NCBI RefSeq assembly: GCF_015751045.1
Contig: NZ_BNJW01000004.1
Location: 62,001 to 126,000, forward strand
Direction of reading: 5' to 3'
Source of the DNA: Enterococcus lactis
GTDB lineage: Bacteria; Bacillota; Bacilli; Lactobacillales; Enterococcaceae
DNA length: 64,000 nucleotides
The notes beneath the pieces are model-generated. The model was given only the letters and a program-made list of their open reading frames with translations. It searched no databases and was not told the DNA's origin. A program made the translations under genes and the position numbers. This document shows, piece by piece, positions 10,396 to 21,044 of this stretch (its first letter is position 1; each line of letters opens with the position of its first letter).

Positions 10396-10460
10396 AAACG
10401 ATGGAACCTGTTCAGACTGTCCGCATCAAGGGCAATCAAAACAACGTTCCATCGTTTTTT
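10396..10460 (+). terminator. Terminator after yfhO
   Basis: Arms AAACGATGGAAC and GTTCCATCGTTT pair across a 38-base loop and are followed by a run of T. The loop is unusually long for an intrinsic terminator. Confidence 0.65.
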
Positions 10461-10479
10461 GGTTACAAAAAAGTAGTGT

Positions 10480-10855
10480 GGCAAAAAGAAGGTTCACTTA
10501 TCCATGCTTCGTTCACAAGTCGCGATATTCATCAAACGTGAGAAGCTGTTTTTTGAAATTGCTCCTTGTGACTCAGAGTTAAACGGCAGGCTCACGACCT
10601 CTTTCTTAAACGGTGTTCAATCAGCTGTCCTTCGGTATTAGCTCAACAAACGGCAAAATATGAGGAACTATTTTTCCGCTTGTTTCTCTAATACTCAGGT
10701 CAAAACGCTGATTTCACAACCTCTTCCTTAAACGGTGTTCAAAAACTTGCATCTGCGGCAATAAGCCCAACCAAACGAAAAATATGAGGAGCTATTTTGG
10801 TTTGGCTGTTCTTATTGCTTGATGCAAGACAGCTTTTTTACAACCTCTTATTCAT
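10480..10855. repeat. Three tandem stem-loop repeats of about 125-130 bp
   Basis: Between the convergent genes yfhO and truA lie three head-to-tail units. Units B (10622-10710) and C (10746-10828) each form a long hairpin. The stem sequences differ between units, yet each pairs with itself: CTTGCATC with GATGCAAG and GCAATAAG with CTTATTGC in C, TATTAG with CTAATA and AACAAACGG with CCGCTTGTT in B. The apical loop is conserved (AATATGAGGARCTATTTT). Unit A (10512-10571) is more degenerate but keeps TCACAAG/CTTGTGA and a similar loop. Linkers containing CTTAAACGGTGTTCAA recur at 10605-10620 and 10727-10742. Confidence 0.8.
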
Positions 10856-11594
10856 ATTTCACTTCATACAAATAAAGTCCTTCAGGATGTGCTGTAGGTC
10901 CTGCTGCATTACGATCTTTTTTCGCAATAATCGCTGGGATACTATCTTCAGGCAATCGGCCATTACCAATTTTCAATAGCGTTCCTACTAAGATACGTAT
11001 CATCTTATACAAGAAGCCATTTCCTCTAAAAGTAAACAACAGTTCGTCTTTTGTTTCATTGACCTCCATCTTAGCCTCATAGATCGTACGTACTTTATCC
11101 TCTATCGAGCTTCCTGATGCACAAAAAGAGGTGAAATCGTGGGTCCCCAATAAATCAGGTAGCGCCCGCTGGATTTTTCCCAAATCAAGTGGGTAAGGAT
11201 AATAACTGGCATAATGACGTCGAAAGGGACTGCGTGGCTTGCCTATATCCACTCGAAATTGATAAGTTTTTTCTTTGACCAAATATCTTGCATGAAATTC
11301 TTCTGAAACGATTTCTACTTTTCTTACAGCGATATCCTCTGGTGACTGGGTATCTAACGCAAAACGCATTCGTTCTAATGGGCGTTCTTCTGGATAATCA
11401 AAATGGATCACTTGCCCGATTGCATGTACTCCGGCATCTGTCCTTCCCGAACCAAAGACCGTGATTTCTTTCCCGTTTGCCATTCTTTGTAATGTTTTTT
11501 CTACTTCTTCTTGAACAGTACGTCCATTTGGCTGTTTCTGGAACCCATTGAAATTTGTTCCGTCGTATGCAATGATTGCTTTGTAACGTACCAT
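10848..11594 (-). CDS. truA: tRNA pseudouridine(38-40) synthase TruA
   Basis: Converts uridines 38-40 of the tRNA anticodon stem to pseudouridine. The 248-residue protein carries the catalytic motif GSGRTDAGVHA with the nucleophilic aspartate at residue 53. It follows the ecf genes after a terminator, so it may have its own promoter. In many Firmicutes truA is followed by rplM and rpsI; here it is followed instead by the repeat array and the convergent yfhO gene. Confidence 0.95.
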   Translation of the reverse strand: MVRYKAIIAYDGTNFNGFQKQPNGRTVQEEVEKTLQRMANGKEITVFGSGRTDAGVHAIGQVIHFDYPEERPLERMRFALDTQSPEDIAVRKVEIVSEEFHARYLVKEKTYQFRVDIGKPRSPFRRHYASYYPYPLDLGKIQRALPDLLGTHDFTSFCASGSSIEDKVRTIYEAKMEVNETKDELLFTFRGNGFLYKMIRILVGTLLKIGNGRLPEDSIPAIIAKKDRNAAGPTAHPEGLYLYEVKYE

Positions 11595-11681
11595 GGTTTT
11601 CTCTCCTTTGTTTCTAAAAAGTTGTCTAGAAATAGTGGTTTTTCCAGATAATGTTGTTTGTTCTTTTTTTCAAATAAAAGA

Positions 11682-11776
11682 AAGAGGCCTGTGACATTAG
11701 TCTGCCACAGACCCTAATGCTTCTTGTCATACACTGTTCGCATCCTTTCTTGCAAATAGATTAGCAAGAAAAGGAT
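11682..11776 (-). terminator. Hairpins between ecfT and truA
   Basis: Two hairpins: ATCCTTTCTTGC with GCAAGAAAAGGAT (11742-11776), then GGCCTGTG with CACAGACC (11686-11713), the latter followed on the minus strand by TCTTTCTTTT. They probably end the ecf transcript before truA. Confidence 0.6.
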
Positions 11777-11797
11777 AGATAGCGGTCCATTGAACGT

Positions 11798-12595
11798 TTA
11801 TCCTCTTAAAAAGATCAGCAGCACGGTTAATAATATAAAAGCAATGATAACCATCGTGTCTCTATTATGCCAATGCAAGACACGATATTTCGTTCTTCCT
11901 TCCCCGCCCTTGTAGCCCCTTGCTTCCATAGCGGTCGCAAGATCTTCCGCTCGGTTGAAACTGCTAACAAATAAAGGAATCAGCAAAGGAATGACTGCTT
12001 TCATTTTCTGAACTAGATTGCCTTCACCAAAGTCAACACCACGCGCGCGCTGAGCGTTCATGATCTTTTCTGTTTCATCCATCAATGTAGGCACAAAACG
12101 AAGCGCAATCGACAGCATCAAAGAAATTTCGTGGACTGGGAACCGTACGGCTTTCAATGGACGAAGCAAGTACTCAATCGCATCAGATAATTCCAAAGGC
12201 GGTGTAGTAAGCGTGAGTAGCGTCGACATAAAAATAATCAACACGAATCGGCAGAAAATAAAGAGACCGTTCATCACACCAAATTCAGTGATATGGAAAA
12301 CACCCCAACTCCAATAAGTTTCTCCGCCACTAGTAAACAAGACTTGCAAAGCTACAGTAAAGAGGATCAGCCAAATCAATGGGCGAATACCTCGGATAAA
12401 AAATTTCAAGTCTACTTTTGATAAGAAGACAGAAAATAATGTGAAAACTGCCAATACAAGATATGTTTCCCAATTATTTGCTAAAAAAATGATACCAATA
12501 AAATAAAAACTGGCTAATAATTTGGCTCGGGGATCCAATCGATGGATCAAGGAATCTCCTGGCATATAACGACCAAATATCAATTTATTCATCAT
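11798..12595 (-). CDS. ecfT: ECF transporter transmembrane protein EcfT
   Basis: Scaffold membrane subunit that couples the two EcfA ATPases to interchangeable substrate-binding S components for vitamins and metals. Several hydrophobic helices are followed by the two Ala-Arg-Gly coupling motifs (in [11 protein letters not shown] and [10 protein letters not shown]). I chose the start at 12595 because GGAGG lies 8 nt upstream; the ATG at 12601 is too close to that site. The gene overlaps the end of ecfA2 by 11 bp. Confidence 0.93.
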   Translation of the reverse strand: MMNKLIFGRYMPGDSLIHRLDPRAKLLASFYFIGIIFLANNWETYLVLAVFTLFSVFLSKVDLKFFIRGIRPLIWLILFTVALQVLFTSGGETYWSWGVFHITEFGVMNGLFIFCRFVLIIFMSTLLTLTTPPLELSDAIEYLLRPLKAVRFPVHEISLMLSIALRFVPTLMDETEKIMNAQRARGVDFGEGNLVQKMKAVIPLLIPLFVSSFNRAEDLATAMEARGYKGGEGRTKYRVLHWHNRDTMVIIAFILLTVLLIFLRG

Positions 12596-13454
12596 GGGCA
12601 TTTCCTCCAGCAGAATGGATGATGGCGTTTGCTAATTCTTCAGCTGTCAAAGGTAAGGTAGTGAAGTCCATCCCTTTAGCCATTAATTCTTCTGCAAATT
12701 CTGTGGCAGTAGGTACACCTAACTGTTTTTCTTTTAGCCATTCGATGTTTTGAAAAACCTCTTGAGGCTGCCCGCTATTAACGATTCGCCCCTTCTCCAG
12801 TACATAGACATAGTCTGCAAAATTGGCTACATCATCCATTAAATGCGTCACTAAAACAATAGTAATCTGTTGTTCCTTATGAAGACGCCAAAACATCTCC
12901 ATCATTTCTTTTCTTCCCTGAGGATCAAGTCCTGCCGTTGGTTCATCCAATACAAGTACTTCAGGCTTCATGGCAAGCACACCAGCGATTGCTACTCTAC
13001 GCATTTGCCCTCCTGAAAGTTCAAATGGTGAACGTTCCAAATAGCTTTCATCCAGTCCAACTTGTTCTAATGTTTCTTTTGCTAGTATCAGCGCTTCTTC
13101 TTCACTGACACCAAAGTTTTTAGGACCGAAGGCAATATCTTTTGCCACCGTTTCTTCGAATAGCTGTGCTTCTGGAAACTGAAAGACGATGCCGACTTTT
13201 TTTCGGATAGGCTTTAGATTTTTATTATCCGTATCTGGCTGAATGTCGCGTTCTCCAATATGGACGGTACCGCTTGTTGGCTTAACAAGCGCATTCAAAT
13301 GTTGGAGTAAAGTTGATTTCCCGCTTCCGGTATGCCCTACTAATGCAGTATAACTGTTTTCTTTGATCGTCATATTGATGTCAAATAAGGCTCGTTGTTC
13401 AAATGGTGTATTCGGCTGATAAGTGAAGTCTACTTGTTCAAAACGGATGTCCAT
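12585..13454 (-). CDS. ecfA2: ECF transporter ATPase EcfA2
   Basis: Second of two ATPases of the shared ECF energising module. It has Walker [10 protein letters not shown], signature LSGGQMRR and Walker [11 protein letters not shown], plus the family's C-terminal extension. The ATG at 13454 ([10 protein letters not shown]) is preferred to one two codons upstream. It overlaps the end of ecfA1 by 25 bp and the start of ecfT, so all three are translationally coupled. Which vitamins are transported depends on S components encoded elsewhere. Confidence 0.92.
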   Translation of the reverse strand: MDIRFEQVDFTYQPNTPFEQRALFDINMTIKENSYTALVGHTGSGKSTLLQHLNALVKPTSGTVHIGERDIQPDTDNKNLKPIRKKVGIVFQFPEAQLFEETVAKDIAFGPKNFGVSEEEALILAKETLEQVGLDESYLERSPFELSGGQMRRVAIAGVLAMKPEVLVLDEPTAGLDPQGRKEMMEMFWRLHKEQQITIVLVTHLMDDVANFADYVYVLEKGRIVNSGQPQEVFQNIEWLKEKQLGVPTATEFAEELMAKGMDFTTLPLTAEELANAIIHSAGGNAHDE

Positions 13455-14269
13455 AACCAATCCACCATCCTTTCTTCTGTCATATATTCACTTGGCACAT
13501 CTACCCCACGTTCTTTCAGTGCACGTTTCAGTTTTTCAGGAAATGGTAGATCTAGACCTAAATCGATCAGTTCAGGCCCCGCAGAAAAGATTTCTTTTGG
13601 TGTACCTTCACGGACAAGTTCTCCTTGTCTCATCACTAGTATCCGATTAGCATTAGCTGCCTCATCAATATCATGAGTGATAGATATAACGGTCAATTGA
13701 CTTTCTTCTTTGATCTTCTTGATCGTAGAAATCACTTCTTCACGGCCTTCTGGATCTAGCATACTTGTTGCTTCATCTAAAATAATGATATCAGGTCGTA
13801 AGGCAACCACGCCGGCAATAGCAACACGTTGTTTTTGTCCTCCTGATAAACGAGCAGGCTCGCGTGTAGCAAACTCAGCCATTCTAACTTTCTCAAGTGC
13901 ATCTTTCACACGTATCAGCATTTCTTCTCTGGGAATCCCTTGATTTTCAAGACCAAACGCAACGTCATCTTCTACTGTCGAACCAACGAACTGATTGTCT
14001 GGATTTTGAAAAACCATTCCAACCATTTGCCGGATCGTCCAAATGTTTTCTTCATCCAATACTTGATTTCCGACTTTCACGACCCCTGATTCTGGCAGAA
14101 GTAGCCCATTGATTGTTTTGGCAAGTGTCGATTTTCCTGAACCGTTGTGTCCAATAATAGCGATCCACTCACCTTTATCAATTGTAAAGGAGACATCTTT
14201 CAATGCGGGGCGAAGATCATCTGGCTGGTATTTGTAATTTATTTTCTCTAATTCAATAATTGGCTCCAT
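13430..14269 (-). CDS. ecfA1: ECF transporter ATPase EcfA1
   Basis: First ATPase of the ECF module, 279 residues, with Walker [10 protein letters not shown] (40-48), signature LSGGQKQR and Walker [13 protein letters not shown]. The position right after the alpha ribosomal operon (rplQ-ecfA1-ecfA2-ecfT-truA) is the classic Firmicute arrangement. A 271-bp structured gap separates it from rplQ, so it may be partly uncoupled from ribosomal protein transcription. Confidence 0.93.
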   Translation of the reverse strand: MEPIIELEKINYKYQPDDLRPALKDVSFTIDKGEWIAIIGHNGSGKSTLAKTINGLLLPESGVVKVGNQVLDEENIWTIRQMVGMVFQNPDNQFVGSTVEDDVAFGLENQGIPREEMLIRVKDALEKVRMAEFATREPARLSGGQKQRVAIAGVVALRPDIIILDEATSMLDPEGREEVISTIKKIKEESQLTVISITHDIDEAANANRILVMRQGELVREGTPKEIFSAGPELIDLGLDLPFPEKLKRALKERGVDVPSEYMTEERMVDWLWTSVLNK

Positions 14270-14344
14270 GATTACTCCTTCTTCATCCTAAAGTTCCTAC
14301 TAACACTATCAAAAAAAGACAAAATTTTCAATTATTTCTCGCTT

Positions 14345-14530
14345 AAAATGTTTTTTTATGCCTTCAAGCAGAGCTGTCATGACAGTTAATTGAAGGTATA
14401 AAAAAACACTTTATGATGAGTGCTTACTCCCCAAGCGATATTCGCTTGAGGAGCAGCGCTGAGCTAGACTCGGAAAAATATCTTCCAACATCATAACACT
14501 CTAAAAGAATCATCTATAAAGTGATGTTAT
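14345..14530 (-). terminator. Structured intergenic region between rplQ and ecfA1
   Basis: On the minus strand, TTATGATG (near 14490) can pair with CATCATAA (near 14412), enclosing the inner hairpin CAAGCG-AATAT-CGCTTG, and is followed by GTG and seven U. Directly after it comes a second inverted repeat, CCTTCAA/TTGAAGG (14361-14396), that contains a perfect 12-bp palindrome CTGTCATGACAG. The first part is the likely terminator of the S10-spc-alpha transcript; the role of the second is unclear. Confidence 0.6.
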
Positions 14531-14540
14531 TAGTGTGATT

Positions 14541-14921
14541 TTAGACAAGTTCTAAGACAACCATTGGTGCACCATCACCGCGTCTTGGTTCTGTCTTCAA
14601 AATGCGTGTGTATCCGCCTTGACGTTCTGCGTAACGAGGTGCAATATCGTTGAATAGTTTTTGTAAAGCTGATTCAATGACGATGTCCTCATTTTCTTCA
14701 CGCACGCTGGCAACTTCATTACGTACGAAAGCCGCAGCTTGACGACGTGCATGCAAATCTCCGCGTTTACCTAAAGTGATCATTTTTTCTGCAGTTGAGC
14801 GAACTTCTTTCGCACGAGCTTCAGTAGTCACAATACGTTCGTTGATTAATAAATCAGTTGTTAAATCACGCAACATCGCTTTACGTTGGCTAGATGTGCG
14901 TCCTAGTTTACGATAACTCAC
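14541..14921 (-). CDS. rplQ: Large ribosomal subunit protein bL17
   Basis: A 126-residue 50S protein starting [18 protein letters not shown], the bL17 signature. It closes the alpha operon (rpsM-rpsK-rpoA-rplQ) directly before the ecf genes, its usual place in Firmicutes. Confidence 0.96.
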   Translation of the reverse strand: MSYRKLGRTSSQRKAMLRDLTTDLLINERIVTTEARAKEVRSTAEKMITLGKRGDLHARRQAAAFVRNEVASVREENEDIVIESALQKLFNDIAPRYAERQGGYTRILKTEPRRGDGAPMVVLELV

Positions 14922-14948
14922 GTTGGTTTCCCTCCTTCGTAAAAGGTT

Positions 14949-15887
14949 TTAATCTTCTTTACGTAAACCTAAACCTAAGTCGTGCAATTTTGCTTTAACT
15001 TCTTCTAATGATTTACGTCCTAAGTTACGGACTTTGATCATTTCAGGCTCAGATTTATTTGTAAGTTCTTGTACAGTATTGATTCCTGCACGTTTCAAAC
15101 AATTGTAAGAGCGAACAGACAAGTCTAACTCTTCGATCGTCATTTCCAACATTTTTTCTTTTTGTGTTTCTTCTTTTTCGACCATGATTTCAGCATTTTT
15201 TGCTTCATCAGTTAAGTTCACAAAAATATCCAAATGTTCAGTCATGATTTTCGCAGATAAACTCATTGCTTCCAACGGTTCGATTGAACCATCTGTCCAA
15301 ATCTCCATCGTCAATTTATCAAAATCTTCACGGTGTCCAACACGTGTGTTCTCAACTTGATAGTTCACACGACGAACAGGTGTGTAGATTGAATCGACTG
15401 GAAGAACGCCAATTGGCATATCTTCTTTTTTATTTTCATCTGCTTGAACATAACCACGTCCAGGTTTCACTGTTAAGCGAGCATGGAACGTAGCTCCTTC
15501 AGAGACACTACAGATGTACATATCTTTGTTAAGAATTTCTACATCACTATCAACGATAATATCGCCAGCAGTTACTGTAGCAGGTCCGGTAATATCGATT
15601 TCAAGGGTTTTTTCTTCTTGGCCATACATTTTCAGCGCTAAGCCTTTAATGTTCAAGATGATTTGAGTGACGTCTTCTCTAACACCTTTAATGGTAGAGA
15701 ATTCATGCAGTACACCATCGATTTGAATATTAGTGATGGCAGCACCTGGCAAAGAAGATAATAAAATACGACGTAGGGAATTCCCTAAAGTAGTCCCATA
15801 CCCTCTTTCAAGAGGTTCAACGATGAACTTGCCATAATCTTTTTCTTCATCAATTTTTGCGATTCTTGGTTTTTCGAACTCAATCAT
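14949..15887 (-). CDS. rpoA: RNA polymerase alpha subunit
   Basis: The 312-residue alpha subunit nucleates RNA polymerase assembly and contacts UP elements and activators. The N-terminal assembly domain includes [15 protein letters not shown]; after an acidic linker comes the C-terminal DNA-binding domain with [12 protein letters not shown] and [13 protein letters not shown] chose the start MIEFEKPR at 15887, 42 bp inside the longest frame, because it is the family start and has an AAAGGGG site upstream. Confidence 0.97.
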   Translation of the reverse strand: MIEFEKPRIAKIDEEKDYGKFIVEPLERGYGTTLGNSLRRILLSSLPGAAITNIQIDGVLHEFSTIKGVREDVTQIILNIKGLALKMYGQEEKTLEIDITGPATVTAGDIIVDSDVEILNKDMYICSVSEGATFHARLTVKPGRGYVQADENKKEDMPIGVLPVDSIYTPVRRVNYQVENTRVGHREDFDKLTMEIWTDGSIEPLEAMSLSAKIMTEHLDIFVNLTDEAKNAEIMVEKEETQKEKMLEMTIEELDLSVRSYNCLKRAGINTVQELTNKSEPEMIKVRNLGRKSLEEVKAKLHDLGLGLRKED

Positions 15888-15966
15888 TCTTATCTTTACC
15901 CCTTTCAAAACGAAAAGTGTCTTGTTCAATGACGTTACTGATAAAACTCAAAATGAGCGGCACTCA

Positions 15967-16356
15967 TTAAACACGACGGCGTTTTGGAGGGCGGGCACCA
16001 TTATGAGGAACTGGAGTCACGTCACGAATTGCAGTCACTTCTAAACCTGTAGCTTGTAATGAACGAATTGCTGCTTCACGTCCAGAACCAGGTCCTTTAA
16101 CTGTTACTTCAACAGTCTTTAATCCGTGTTCCATTGCTGCTTTTGTAGCAGTTTCTGCTGCCATTTGAGCGGCAAAAGGAGTTGATTTTTTGCTTCCTTT
16201 GAAACCTAATGAACCAGCTGATGACCACGCTAATGCATTTCCGTGAGTATCAGTGATCATGATGATAGTGTTATTGAATGTAGAATGGATATGTGCAATA
16301 CCTGCTTCTATATTCTTCTTCACACGGCGTTTACGATTCACTTTTTTTGCTGCCAT
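15967..16356 (-). CDS. rpsK: Small ribosomal subunit protein uS11
   Basis: A 129-residue platform protein of the 30S subunit, with [13 protein letters not shown] and the C-terminal [13 protein letters not shown]. An AGGAGG site lies upstream. Alpha operon member between rpsM and rpoA. Confidence 0.97.
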   Translation of the reverse strand: MAAKKVNRKRRVKKNIEAGIAHIHSTFNNTIIMITDTHGNALAWSSAGSLGFKGSKKSTPFAAQMAAETATKAAMEHGLKTVEVTVKGPGSGREAAIRSLQATGLEVTAIRDVTPVPHNGARPPKRRRV

Positions 16357-16383
16357 GAAGTTTTAACCTCCTTCACTTAAGAA

Positions 16384-16749
16384 TTATTTTTTCTTGCCAG
16401 CGATAGCGCGAGCTGGGCCTTTACGAGTACGTGCATTGTTTTTCGTGTTTTGTCCACGAACAGGCAATCCACGGCGATGACGGATTCCACGGTAAGAACC
16501 GATTTCCATCAAACGTTTGATGTTCAAGTTCACTTCACGACGAAGATCCCCTTCAACTTTTAATTTATCTACTTCTGCACGGATAGCATCTGTTTGTTCA
16601 TTCGTTAATTCACGAACGCGAACATCTTCAGATACACCAGCATCAGCTAAGATCTTTTTAGCAGTAGTGTTACCAATACCATAGATATAAGTAAGTGAAA
16701 CTACCACACGTTTATCACGAGGAATATCTACTCCTGCAATACGAGCCAT
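16384..16749 (-). CDS. rpsM: Small ribosomal subunit protein uS13
   Basis: A 121-residue 30S head protein that contacts the large subunit and P-site tRNA. The start [14 protein letters not shown] and the C-terminal [15 protein letters not shown] are characteristic. It follows rpmJ at 17 bp. Confidence 0.97.
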   Translation of the reverse strand: MARIAGVDIPRDKRVVVSLTYIYGIGNTTAKKILADAGVSEDVRVRELTNEQTDAIRAEVDKLKVEGDLRREVNLNIKRLMEIGSYRGIRHRRGLPVRGQNTKNNARTRKGPARAIAGKKK

Positions 16750-16766
16750 ATTTATAGCACCTCCAA

Positions 16767-16883
16767 TTATCCTTGACGTTGTTTATGTTTTGGATTTGCT
16801 GGGCAAATCACCATAACGCGTCCTTTACGACGAATTACTTTACAATGTTCGCACATTGGTTTTACTGATGGTCTTACTTTCAT
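16767..16883 (-). CDS. rpmJ: Large ribosomal subunit protein bL36
   Basis: A 38-residue protein ([20 protein letters not shown] at the start, [11 protein letters not shown] at the end) with the CxxC..C..H zinc ligands of the C+ bL36 form. It lies between infA and rpsM, the standard site, with a good AGGAGG site before the ATG. It was found by translating the gap directly. Confidence 0.95.
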   Translation of the reverse strand: MKVRPSVKPMCEHCKVIRRKGRVMVICPANPKHKQRQG

Positions 16884-16915
16884 GATAATACCTCCTGTAG
16901 TTTTACGGAGTACAA

Positions 16916-17134
16916 TTATTTAAAGCGATAAGTAATACGGCCACGGTTAAGATCGTATGGAGACAATTCAACCGTTACTTTGTCACCAGGTAAGATACGG
17001 ATGTAATGCATACGAATTTTACCTGAAACAGTAGCAAGAACTTGGTGTCCGTTTTCTAGTTCAACTTTAAACATTGCATTCGGCAAAGTTTCGACGACTG
17101 TACCTTCGACTTCAATCATATCTTCTTTTGCCAC
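16916..17134 (-). CDS. infA: Translation initiation factor IF-1
   Basis: A 72-residue OB-fold factor that blocks the A site during initiation. The start is a GTG at 17134 reading [13 protein letters not shown], preceded by AGGAGG 8 nt upstream; the longer open frame above it has no ribosome site and no family similarity. It lies between adk and rpmJ as in most Firmicutes. Confidence 0.96.
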   Translation of the reverse strand: MAKEDMIEVEGTVVETLPNAMFKVELENGHQVLATVSGKIRMHYIRILPGDKVTVELSPYDLNRGRITYRFK

Positions 17135-17324
17135 GCACAGTACCTCCTTGTACTTGTTTCGCATTTTCACACGATAAAATGGCGGAAACTGCAGTTCCCA
17201 CCTCAAAATTCTCAAAATGGATCATCTAGAGGATTCTCTAGAAGTCGGACTGACATATTCTATCATAATTTATTGAACTTGACAAGAGTAACTGCATAAT
17301 GCAAGTCGGCTACGGGCAATCGTG

Positions 17325-18020
<696 letters not shown>

Positions 18021-18033
18021 TCAACACGCTTTC

Positions 18034-19329
18034 TTACTCAATGAATCCAACATATTTACGTTTCAGCATTAAGCCTTCTAACTGTTTCGCAGTTTCTAAA
18101 GCTACACCGATAACGATCAGTAAGCTTGTACCGCCTAATCCGATTGATTGTGGAAGATCCCAAACCATTTGAGCAATGATTGGAAGTAATGCCACTAAAC
18201 CAAGGAAGACTGCACCAACTGTACTTAAACGCATCAGTAATCTTGAGACATACTCTTCAGTCCCCTTACCAGGGCGTACGCTTGGTATATAACTTCCTTG
18301 CTTTTGCAAGTTTTCCGCTAATTTCTCAGGGTTTACTTGTACAAAGGCGTAGAAGAAAGTGAAGGCAACGATCAGAATCGTATAAATCGTAGCACCAGGT
18401 GCTGTATTATAGTTAAAGATCTCCATCATCACTTTATACCAGTTTTCAGAACCGAATCTACCACTCAATGCTTGTAAAACAGCATTTGGCGTAGCAATAA
18501 ACGAACTAGCAAAGATAACTGGAATAACTCCAGCTGCATTTACTTTCAACGGCAGATAGCTGCTTGTAGGCGCGCCAGCGACACGTTTCGTATATTGGAT
18601 CGGGATCTTGCGTTCAGCTTGTTGGAAAAATGTTACGAATGTCACGATCAATAAGACCGCTACTAATAAAATGGCCACAAAAATAGCAGATTTCCATATG
18701 TCTGAAGGATCGATATTTATAAAGTAATCTTCATAAATTTCTCTGATACTTTCAGGCAATCTAGAAATGATACCTGCAAAAATGATCATTGATACGCCAT
18801 TTCCGATACCTTTTTCTGTGATCTGTTCTCCTAGCCAAGTAACAAACATCGTACCGGCTGTTAGAATCAAACCGATCGTTACGTAAGTTGCTACGTTAGG
18901 ATTATTCACGAAACCTAATTGAGCGTATTGGTTGAATCCAGCAGTGATACCGACAGATTGGATAAATGCCAATACTAATGTCAGATATCGAGTGGCTTGA
19001 TTCAATTTTTTACGACCCACTTCCCCTTGTTTCGACCATTCAACAAATCGAGGCACGATGTCCATTTGAAGAAGCTGAATGACGATAGAAGCAGTAATGT
19101 ATGGTGAAACCCCCATTGAGAAAATGGAGAAGTTTTGCATCGCACTACCACTTACCAAGTTCAACATGTTGAAAAATGGCAAAGAAGAAAGGTTTTGCAA
19201 TGAAGCAGCATTTACGCCTGGTACAGTGATATGTGCACCTAGGCGAAATACAAACAACACAAATACAGTAAATAGGATTTTCGATCTAATGTCTTTTACT
19301 TTAAAAGCATCTTTTAATAGTCTAAACAT
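18034..19329 (-). CDS. secY: Preprotein translocase subunit SecY
   Basis: The channel-forming subunit of the Sec translocon, 431 residues with ten predicted membrane segments. Conserved parts include GVSPYITASIVIQLLQMD (plug and helix 2 region) and the cytoplasmic loop QQAERKIPIQYTKR. Its start overlaps the last base of the rplO stop, indicating tight coupling with the spc operon. Confidence 0.97.
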   Translation of the reverse strand: MFRLLKDAFKVKDIRSKILFTVFVLFVFRLGAHITVPGVNAASLQNLSSLPFFNMLNLVSGSAMQNFSIFSMGVSPYITASIVIQLLQMDIVPRFVEWSKQGEVGRKKLNQATRYLTLVLAFIQSVGITAGFNQYAQLGFVNNPNVATYVTIGLILTAGTMFVTWLGEQITEKGIGNGVSMIIFAGIISRLPESIREIYEDYFINIDPSDIWKSAIFVAILLVAVLLIVTFVTFFQQAERKIPIQYTKRVAGAPTSSYLPLKVNAAGVIPVIFASSFIATPNAVLQALSGRFGSENWYKVMMEIFNYNTAPGATIYTILIVAFTFFYAFVQVNPEKLAENLQKQGSYIPSVRPGKGTEEYVSRLLMRLSTVGAVFLGLVALLPIIAQMVWDLPQSIGLGGTSLLIVIGVALETAKQLEGLMLKRKYVGFIE

Positions 19330-19769
19330 TAGATCACCTCGATTGATCCACCAGCCGCTTCAATTGCTTCTTGAGCTGCTTTAGAGAATTTTGCTGCTTT
19401 CACAGTTAATTTCTTGTTTAGTTCCCCGTTAGCTAATACTTTGATTCCAGCTTTTTCGTTTTTCACGATTCCAGCTTCAACTAAAGCAACAGGAGTTACT
19501 TCAGCTCCGTCTTCAAAGCGGTTCAATACATCAAGATTGATGACTGCATAGTCTTTACGGTTCACGTTTGTGAATCCTCGTTTTGGTAAACGACGGAACA
19601 ATGGTGTTTGTCCCCCTTCAAATCCTAAACGCACACCACCGCCTGAACGGGCTTTTTGTCCTTTTTGTCCGCGTCCGGCAGTTTTTCCGTTACCAGATGA
19701 AGTACCACGACCAACACGGTTACGTACTTGGCGTGAACCTTCAGCAGGTTTTAATTCATGAAGTTTCAT
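19329..19769 (-). CDS. rplO: Large ribosomal subunit protein uL15
   Basis: A 146-residue 50S protein with the Gly/Arg-rich N-terminus ([19 protein letters not shown]) that threads into 23S rRNA. It sits between rpmD and secY, with an AGGAGG site upstream. Confidence 0.97.
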   Translation of the reverse strand: MKLHELKPAEGSRQVRNRVGRGTSSGNGKTAGRGQKGQKARSGGGVRLGFEGGQTPLFRRLPKRGFTNVNRKDYAVINLDVLNRFEDGAEVTPVALVEAGIVKNEKAGIKVLANGELNKKLTVKAAKFSKAAQEAIEAAGGSIEVI

Positions 19770-19812
19770 AGGTTTGGCACCTCCTTAATGTTCTAGTTCT
19801 GATTTTTTTTAA

Positions 19813-19992
19813 TTAAACTTCTTCAACGTCCACTAGGTGAGAAACAGTATTGATCATGCCTTTAATTGCTTCATTAGAAGGCTTAACCACTGAACTGTTA
19901 ATCTTTGTAAGACCTAACGCTTTAACTGTATCGCGTTGGTTTTGAGGACGTCCGATAATACTGCGTTTTAAAGTAACTTTTAATTCAGCCAT
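19813..19992 (-). CDS. rpmD: Large ribosomal subunit protein uL30
   Basis: A 59-residue protein beginning [20 protein letters not shown] and ending SHLVDVEEV, matching uL30. It lies between rpsE and rplO with AAGGAGG before the ATG. It was found by translating the gap directly. Confidence 0.95.
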   Translation of the reverse strand: MAELKVTLKRSIIGRPQNQRDTVKALGLTKINSSVVKPSNEAIKGMINTVSHLVDVEEV

Positions 19993-20006
19993 TATTGTTG
20001 TCCTCC

Positions 20007-20507
20007 TTATCCGATTAATTCTTCAACTGATTTGCCGCGAAGTTCTGCAACTTCTTCTGCACGTTTCAATTGTTTCAAACCTTCAACTGTTGCGCGAACA
20101 ACGTTGATTGGTGTATTTGAGCCTAAAGATTTAGAAGTGATATCTGCTACCCCAGCTAATTCTAATACGGCACGAACTGGTCCGCCAGCAGCAACCCCAG
20201 AACCTTCTACAGCAGGTTTCATTAGGATTCTACCACCACTAAAAGCACCGATTACTTCGTGTGGGATTGTTGAACCAACCATAGGTACTTCAACTAAGTT
20301 TTTCTTCGCATCTTCAATTGCTTTACGGATTGCTTCAGGAACTTCTTGAGCTTTACCTGTACCAAATCCTACGTGTCCGTTTTTGTCACCGACAACAACT
20401 AAAGCAGCAAAACGTAGACGACGTCCACCTTTAACAACTTTTGTTACACGGTTAATTGCAACAACGCGGTCTTCTAATTCCAAATGTTTTGGATCGATAT
20501 AAACCAT
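20007..20507 (-). CDS. rpsE: Small ribosomal subunit protein uS5
   Basis: A 166-residue 30S protein important for decoding fidelity, with the [19 protein letters not shown] stretch where spectinomycin-resistance changes usually arise; it shows no obvious change from the normal family sequence there. Spc operon member. Confidence 0.97.
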   Translation of the reverse strand: MVYIDPKHLELEDRVVAINRVTKVVKGGRRLRFAALVVVGDKNGHVGFGTGKAQEVPEAIRKAIEDAKKNLVEVPMVGSTIPHEVIGAFSGGRILMKPAVEGSGVAAGGPVRAVLELAGVADITSKSLGSNTPINVVRATVEGLKQLKRAEEVAELRGKSVEELIG

Positions 20508-20527
20508 GAATGGTATTCCTCCTTCTT

Positions 20528-20884
20528 CTAAAATTCTAGTCCATTTTCGCGAGCAGCTTCAGCTAAAGCTTGCACACGGCCATGGTAAAGGTATCCACCA
20601 CGGTCAAAGACTACTACTTTAATGCCTTTTTCAGCTGCACGTTCAGCAACTAGTTTACCGACAGCTTGTGCTGCTTCTGTTTTTGTTCCACCTGAAATTT
20701 CTTTATCCAAGGTAGAGGCACTTGCTAGCGTTACACCCGCTACGTCATCAATAATTTGAGCGTAGATGTTTTTGTTAGAACGAAAAACGTTCAAGCGTGG
20801 GCGCTCAGCAGTACCAGAGATATTGTTACGTACACGACGATGTCTCTTTTGACGTGTTTTGTTCTTATCTGGTTTTGTAATCAC
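20528..20884 (-). CDS. rplR: Large ribosomal subunit protein uL18
   Basis: A 118-residue 5S-rRNA-binding protein. I chose a GTG at 20884 ([18 protein letters not shown]) because an AGAGGTG site lies 8 nt upstream and the length matches the family; the other GTG three codons upstream overlaps that site. It is followed by rpsE and preceded by an unusual 160-bp gap. Confidence 0.95.
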   Translation of the reverse strand: MITKPDKNKTRQKRHRRVRNNISGTAERPRLNVFRSNKNIYAQIIDDVAGVTLASASTLDKEISGGTKTEAAQAVGKLVAERAAEKGIKVVVFDRGGYLYHGRVQALAEAARENGLEF

Positions 20885-20937
20885 AATTGTCACCTCTTTA
20901 TTTTTATTGTACTACTATTTCAAGCAGTAAATACGTT

Positions 20938-21035
20938 TCGAAAAATAGAAGCTGCGGCACAAGTAAAAATTTATTTTTTTGAAGGTAAACTTCAGCCAAA
21001 TACCTTTTTCCTGCTGCTGGCTTCTATGCAATTTT
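20938..21035 (-). other. Imperfect hairpin in the rplF-rplR gap of the spc operon
   Basis: Genes in this operon are normally spaced by 15-40 bp, but here 160 bp are non-coding. On the minus strand GAAAAATTGCATAGAAGCC and GCAGCTTCTATTTTTC form an interrupted stem of about 15 bp around a 60-base loop. No U run follows, so it does not look like a terminator. It could affect mRNA processing or be a cis-regulatory element. Confidence 0.45.
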
Positions 21036-21044
21036 TCTAAACGA

